DNA of 64,000 nucleotides from Hymenobacter arizonensis (GTDB taxonomy: Bacteria; Bacteroidota; Bacteroidia; Cytophagales; Hymenobacteraceae). Made by a program: the position numbers and the translations under genes. Below are positions 60,710 through 64,000 of this stretch, one piece after another. Position 1 is the first letter of the stretch; every line of letters begins with the position of its first letter. Location: positions 207,798 to 271,797 of the forward strand of contig NZ_FOXS01000007.1 of the NCBI RefSeq assembly GCF_900115775.1. The letters run 5' to 3'. Under the pieces are notes generated by a model. The model was not told the DNA's origin and did no database searches. It saw only the letters and a list, made by a program, of their open reading frames with translations.

Positions 60710-61450
60710 ATGGCTGATTCCACTTCTGTTGCTTCCCTGAATTGCTTAGTTGTTGACGACGACCCCCTCTCGGTGCAGGTGGTGCTCAACTGCATTGCCA
60801 ACACGGCATTTCTAAACGCAGTAGGGAGCTACACCAACCCCGTAGAAGCCGCCGAAGCCCTGCGCACCCACCCCGTCGACCTGTTGTTTCTGGACGTTGA
60901 GATGCCGCTCATGTCTGGCATCGAGCTGTTGCGCACCCTGCAGCACCCGCCGCTGGTCGTGCTCATCACCAGCAGCAAGGAATACGCCGTGGAGGCATTT
61001 GAATACTCCGTAGTTGACTACCTGATGAAGCCCGTCAGCTACGCCCGCTTCCTGCAGGCCTCACAAAAAGCACTGGAAGCCGCCCAGCGCCAGCCCGCCG
61101 CTGCCACCAACGAGGCCATTGAAACCCCAGCTCCGAACGCAGCCTTCACTTTTGTGAAAGTGGACAACAAGCTAGTGCGGGTGACATTCGACGACGTGCA
61201 CTACGTGGAAGCTCTCGGCGACTACGTGCACATTGTGACGGGCCAGAGCAAGCACATTGTGTACAGCACCATGAAAGCTGTTGAGGAGAAATTCCCAGCA
61301 AGTCGCTTTCTCCGCGTTCATCGCTCGTTTATCGTCAACTTCAACCGCATCCACGCCTTGGAAGACAACATCATGCAGGTTGAGGGCAAGAACATCCCCG
61401 TGGGCCAGACCTACCTACGCGACGTGATGCAGCGCCTCAACCGGTTTTGA
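60710..61450 (+). CDS. LytTR-family response regulator
   Basis: A 246-residue transcription regulator: receiver (about 9-125) with D16/D17 and phospho-acceptor D62 (LFLDVEMPLMSG), T/S in VVLITSS and K in YLMKPVSY; then a LytTR DNA-binding domain (about 148-245, FVKVDNKLVRVTFDDVHYVEA, RVHRSFIVNFNRIHAL). ATG 60710. It lies just downstream of the hybrid kinase and is its likely target via the HPt domain. Confidence 0.95.
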   Translation: MADSTSVASLNCLVVDDDPLSVQVVLNCIANTAFLNAVGSYTNPVEAAEALRTHPVDLLFLDVEMPLMSGIELLRTLQHPPLVVLITSSKEYAVEAFEYSVVDYLMKPVSYARFLQASQKALEAAQRQPAAATNEAIETPAPNAAFTFVKVDNKLVRVTFDDVHYVEALGDYVHIVTGQSKHIVYSTMKAVEEKFPASRFLRVHRSFIVNFNRIHALEDNIMQVEGKNIPVGQTYLRDVMQRLNRF

Positions 61451-61908
61451 GCGTGGCCGAACGTGTTGATTTTCGGGACCTCCAATAAGCCATTATAAAG
61501 AGCGCAAAAACGACGTGGTGCAGCGCGATGAGCAGGTCGACAACATCGACCAGGCCCGCACTGGCCAGAAGCACATCTCAACAACTTTGTTGACCGGGAA
61601 ACTTTGGATTTCGACGCACAGCCTAGCCGTGTGCTGAGGGCTGAATCCGTGACTTTCGTGGCTCCCGCCGCCCAGTTACTAGCCTGCCAAAGCGTGCAGC
61701 TTCCGTGTACTTTTCGCGATGGCGGCTTAGCGCATTTCCCCTCCGCCCAGCATCTATTTCGCCGGGCTAATAACTATTCCGTGCGTTTGCGCATGCTTAT
61801 TTTCGTCTCCGAAGCCTGCACTGACAGCCATCCGTAACACGCGAAACGGCGGTGAAACCGTAATGCAATTCCACCCCCACTTCACGCAAACAAACTGCGC
61901 GACTAATC
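61451..61908. other. Intergenic, 458 bp, with a possible broken gene fragment
   Basis: Between about 61478 and 61600 one frame reads KERKNDVVQRDEQVDNID followed by QARTGQKHIS; near 61575-61590 the protein-like reading moves to another frame (NNFVDRETLDFDAQPSRVLR) and runs to about 61837. Such a frame change without a start codon suggests a decayed gene or a frameshift. I do not recognise the family. The stretch 61840-61908 shows nothing. Confidence 0.35.
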
Positions 61909-63438
61909 TCAACTAGCTAATTCTGACTCTTTTGCTACCGGTGCTCCCTCACGAAGCAAGCTCAGTACCAACTCCCACAAGTGTTCGTAGGGAATGATTT
62001 CGACTTCGGCAAATGCTTCGCCGGGCGGGGGCGTCTCCTGTAGTTGCTGCAATAGTACTTTGCCCCGCTCGGCAGCCTGGGCCGCGTCGAAGTTTTTGTC
62101 GACAATCACCTGAAGCAAACGCAGAAATAGCCGGCTACGCAGTGTGGTGGGCTCGTACAAGTGCCGCTGTTGATATTTCCGCAGGCGCTCCAGACGCAGT
62201 AGCACCTCTTCCAAGTTACGCTCGCGCAGGAAGTGCAAGAGCTGCAGCACCAAAATCGCCACGTTGTGCCCCCGCTTGTCGCGGCTGTACTCCGGGAGTT
62301 GCAATACCCACTGAGCTATTTGCCGCTGCCGGGCAGTTGTCACCCGCTGCGGCGGCATCACAAAATCGATGTATCCTTTATACAAGTCCCACCGCTGAAG
62401 AGCTGCCTCACGTTGAATAAGATAGGCTGGATTCTTAGTGATAACCCCCATCAACTGCTGGGCCCTCTCGTATTGTTCTGCGTGGAGCGCTAGCAGCACG
62501 TGATGCTCCTGAAAGTAAAACCAGTTGTTAGACGATGGGTGAAAATCGCGGTTATACTCCTCAGCTAAACGCAAGCCTTGCATTGGCTGACGACTACGGA
62601 GATAGGCATAGATATTCATAAAATGGTTGAATCGAATATCAAACCGACGCGCATTGAGCTTACCATCACGTAAGCGCCGCGACGCAGCTCCTGTTACCCT
62701 AATAATTTCCTGAAAATTGCCTTGCAGCTCTTCATAGGCTATCCGAGCCCGATACACGGCATTGTATGTTGTGAAGCTACGGGCCTTACGATGCAACGCC
62801 TCTAGCTGTTCTATCCGGTCGGGCAACATTGCTAATATTGCCCGACGGGACGCAACACTACCGCCTAATGCCAGTTGCGTTGCCCTGTAGAGTTGCTCAG
62901 CTTCGTCCTCTAGCGTCAACAATTGCTGAGCCCGGTGGAGCACTTTGGCAGCTTTCTTATACAGGACTGGCTGACGTTGCTCAGCGTGTAGATTGCGTAG
63001 CATTCGCGCACCTTGAACTACGTATTGAGTGAACTCTCCTTGCTCTGCTAATCTTAGACAGCGCTGTAGCAAACGTTCTGTTAGTTTATATTCCCGTTCA
63101 GAATAAAGAATACTTACCTTGTGCAGAAGGTCAAGGCACTCAAGCTCGTAACGGCGCGACACTAGGTGCCGGGGGTCCGAATGGTCAAGGAAATAAAGTT
63201 GATTTAACAGCTTGCTTCGTACCCGCGACTGCAACTTTTGCAGCGCCCGCACATTTGCCGGTGTCGACTTACCGTACAATGTCTTCACCACTTGAAGTTG
63301 AGTCACTTCCGGTGATTCAGCCAATGTGGCTACAAATTGATTCTCTTTGTTTGTTTGGCGACTACGCAAATCCAATATTGGCAACGAAGCCAAACTGCGA
63401 GATGTCACAATTCGCGCCAAATTTGCGATTTCATTCAT
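61909..63438 (-). CDS. Unrecognised 509-residue helical protein
   Basis: I do not recognise a family. The protein is almost wholly alpha-helical in character, rich in Leu, Arg, Gln and Glu, with no signal peptide or membrane helix, so probably cytosolic. Helical pairs recur (YKLTERLLQRCLRLAEQGEF; PMQGLRLAEEYNRDFHP; YERAQQLMGVITKNPAYLIQ; NLEEVLLRLERLRKYQQRHL), suggesting a degenerate TPR- or HEAT-like solenoid. A conserved-looking SRRYELECLDLLHKVSILY and SSNNWFYFQEHHVLLALHAEQY are good search seeds. Base use is less GC-rich than in the other genes here, especially in its 5' half. ATG 63438. It is divergent from the repeat-bearing frame at 63808 across a very AT-rich 369-bp gap. Confidence 0.8.
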   Translation of the reverse strand: MNEIANLARIVTSRSLASLPILDLRSRQTNKENQFVATLAESPEVTQLQVVKTLYGKSTPANVRALQKLQSRVRSKLLNQLYFLDHSDPRHLVSRRYELECLDLLHKVSILYSEREYKLTERLLQRCLRLAEQGEFTQYVVQGARMLRNLHAEQRQPVLYKKAAKVLHRAQQLLTLEDEAEQLYRATQLALGGSVASRRAILAMLPDRIEQLEALHRKARSFTTYNAVYRARIAYEELQGNFQEIIRVTGAASRRLRDGKLNARRFDIRFNHFMNIYAYLRSRQPMQGLRLAEEYNRDFHPSSNNWFYFQEHHVLLALHAEQYERAQQLMGVITKNPAYLIQREAALQRWDLYKGYIDFVMPPQRVTTARQRQIAQWVLQLPEYSRDKRGHNVAILVLQLLHFLRERNLEEVLLRLERLRKYQQRHLYEPTTLRSRLFLRLLQVIVDKNFDAAQAAERGKVLLQQLQETPPPGEAFAEVEIIPYEHLWELVLSLLREGAPVAKESELAS

Positions 63439-63807
63439 CTTAAATACGCTTTAGAAGCATATAATTCAACTTTTGCTTAAAAATGCAGCTAAAAAACCAT
63501 GTCGCAATAATCAGGGTTCTTTCCTTTTTTGCTTGCTCTTTACCCTACAATCTTTGTAATGTGCTCATTTGAAATCTTTTCAACCCATTGATGTCACAAA
63601 TTGACGATTTTTTGCTTACGTTTCTTGAAATATAATTGCCCTATCAGCATTCTAAGCAAAGATTGATAATTTTTATCTATTTAGTTAAATTTTTTACATA
63701 ATATTTTATAGTCTGTTTTAGGGCAATATTGTCCTTTCGTAAGGCATTGATAAATGTCAACTTTGTGTCACTCAAACATCTGACACACCTCTTAATACCT
63801 TACGACC
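63439..63807. other. Very AT-rich divergent intergenic, 369 bp
   Basis: The AT content is far above any other part of the window. A near-perfect palindrome GGGCAATATTGTCC lies at 63721-63734. Promoter-like pieces on the plus strand include ACAATCTTTG (about 63547) and CAACTTTG (about 63757), both imperfect. It likely holds divergent promoters for the two flanking frames. Confidence 0.5.
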
Positions 63808-64000
63808 GTGCTGAATATCCTCGCCTTCGCCCTGCTCCAATTCGCTGGTCTCAATTCCAGCGCAATTATCAATTCAACCACATCACAGGTTGCCATTGGT
63901 AACAGCATCGCCGCCGTGGGTGGCAGCGGCGGCTGGGCCGGCGACATCGCCGCCGTGGGTGGCAGCGGCGGCTGGGCCGGCGACATCGCCGCCGTGGGTG
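63808..64000 (+). CDS. Partial GTG-started frame with perfect 13-residue repeats
   Basis: From GTG 63808 the frame is open to the window end (a stop lies in frame at 63793-63795). It reads about 33 ordinary residues with a hydrophobic start (LNILAFALLQFAGLNSSA), then IAAVGGSGGWAGD repeated in frame: two full units and part of a third. The protein is truncated by the window edge. Composition is Gly/Ala-rich with one Trp and one Asp per unit. No family recognised. It may be a structural, secreted or modified peptide, or the frame may be incidental to a DNA-level tandem repeat. Divergent from the 509-residue gene. Confidence 0.5.
   Translation, partial: MLNILAFALLQFAGLNSSAIINSTTSQVAIGNSIAAVGGSGGWAGDIAAVGGSGGWAGDIAAVG
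63906..64000. repeat. Tandem repeat, 39-bp unit, 100% identical
   Basis: Units at 63906-63944 and 63945-63983 are identical at all 39 positions, including third codon positions, and a third begins at 63984. The unit is very GC-rich, directly beside the most AT-rich stretch of the window. Identity without synonymous change means recent expansion or ongoing slippage. Array length is unknown because the window ends inside it. Confidence 0.95.

Noticed and set aside
63906..64000. CRISPR array
   Set aside because: The 39-bp units are directly abutting with no spacers, and no cas gene is nearby.

Overview
The window looks like chromosomal DNA from a high-GC member of the Bacteroidota, most likely Hymenobacter or a close relative in the Cytophagales. 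The evidence is direct: a SusC/SusD pair, a type IX secretion sorting tail on a xylanase, a PorE-like OmpA protein, 7TMR-DISM sensor kinases, a DUF5686 protein, many lipoboxes, and promoter -7 boxes of the Bacteroidota form TAnnTTTG. The genus is an inference. No rRNA, tRNA, CRISPR array or complete insertion sequence was seen.

Layout. 1-2.5 kb: the tail of a DUF5686 protein, a terminator, and a 7TMR-DISM membrane protein fused to an IS1595-type zinc ribbon. 2.9-13.6 kb: a polysaccharide utilisation locus (GH3 beta-glucosidase, SusC, SusD, PKD lipoprotein, two GH16 glucanases), best read as a beta-1,3-glucan or mixed-linkage glucan system. 13.9-17.8 kb: a three-subunit molybdenum hydroxylase of the PaoABC/YagTSR type with a Tat signal, then a DUF4136 lipoprotein. 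18.8-20.4 kb: a soluble PQQ sugar dehydrogenase. 20.5-25.3 kb: a nucleotide-translocase-like/HEAT/cNMP-binding fusion facing, tail to tail, a response regulator with a class III adenylate cyclase, plus a lone receiver. 25.4-36.4 kb: five sensor histidine kinases in a row on the minus strand, with closely related kinase cores but different sensors (TPR, integral membrane, 7TMR-DISM).

37.0-45.4 kb: an HD phosphohydrolase and a TenI/ThiE-like gene on the plus strand meet a seven-gene thiamine operon (thiS-C-D-E-G-H-F) on the minus strand, headed by a canonical TPP riboswitch. 45.6-50.7 kb: an exported acetamidase/formamidase, a GH10 xylanase with a T9SS tail, a small outer membrane protein and a lipoprotein alpha/beta hydrolase. 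50.8-61.5 kb: another 7TMR-DISM kinase, a TPR protein, a PorE-like OmpA protein, and a propeller-type hybrid kinase followed by a LytTR regulator. 61.9-64.0 kb: an unrecognised 509-residue helical protein divergent from a GTG-started reading frame made of perfect 39-bp repeats that runs off the window end.

The intergenic spaces carry many long inverted repeats (arms 24-40 nt), several sharing the same ends (GTCATcCTGAGCGCAGC-like). The least explained parts of the window are the 61.9-64.0 kb divergent pair, the inverted-repeat family (one copy nested inside another), the sensor/zinc-ribbon fusion and the paired cAMP-making and cAMP-binding genes.
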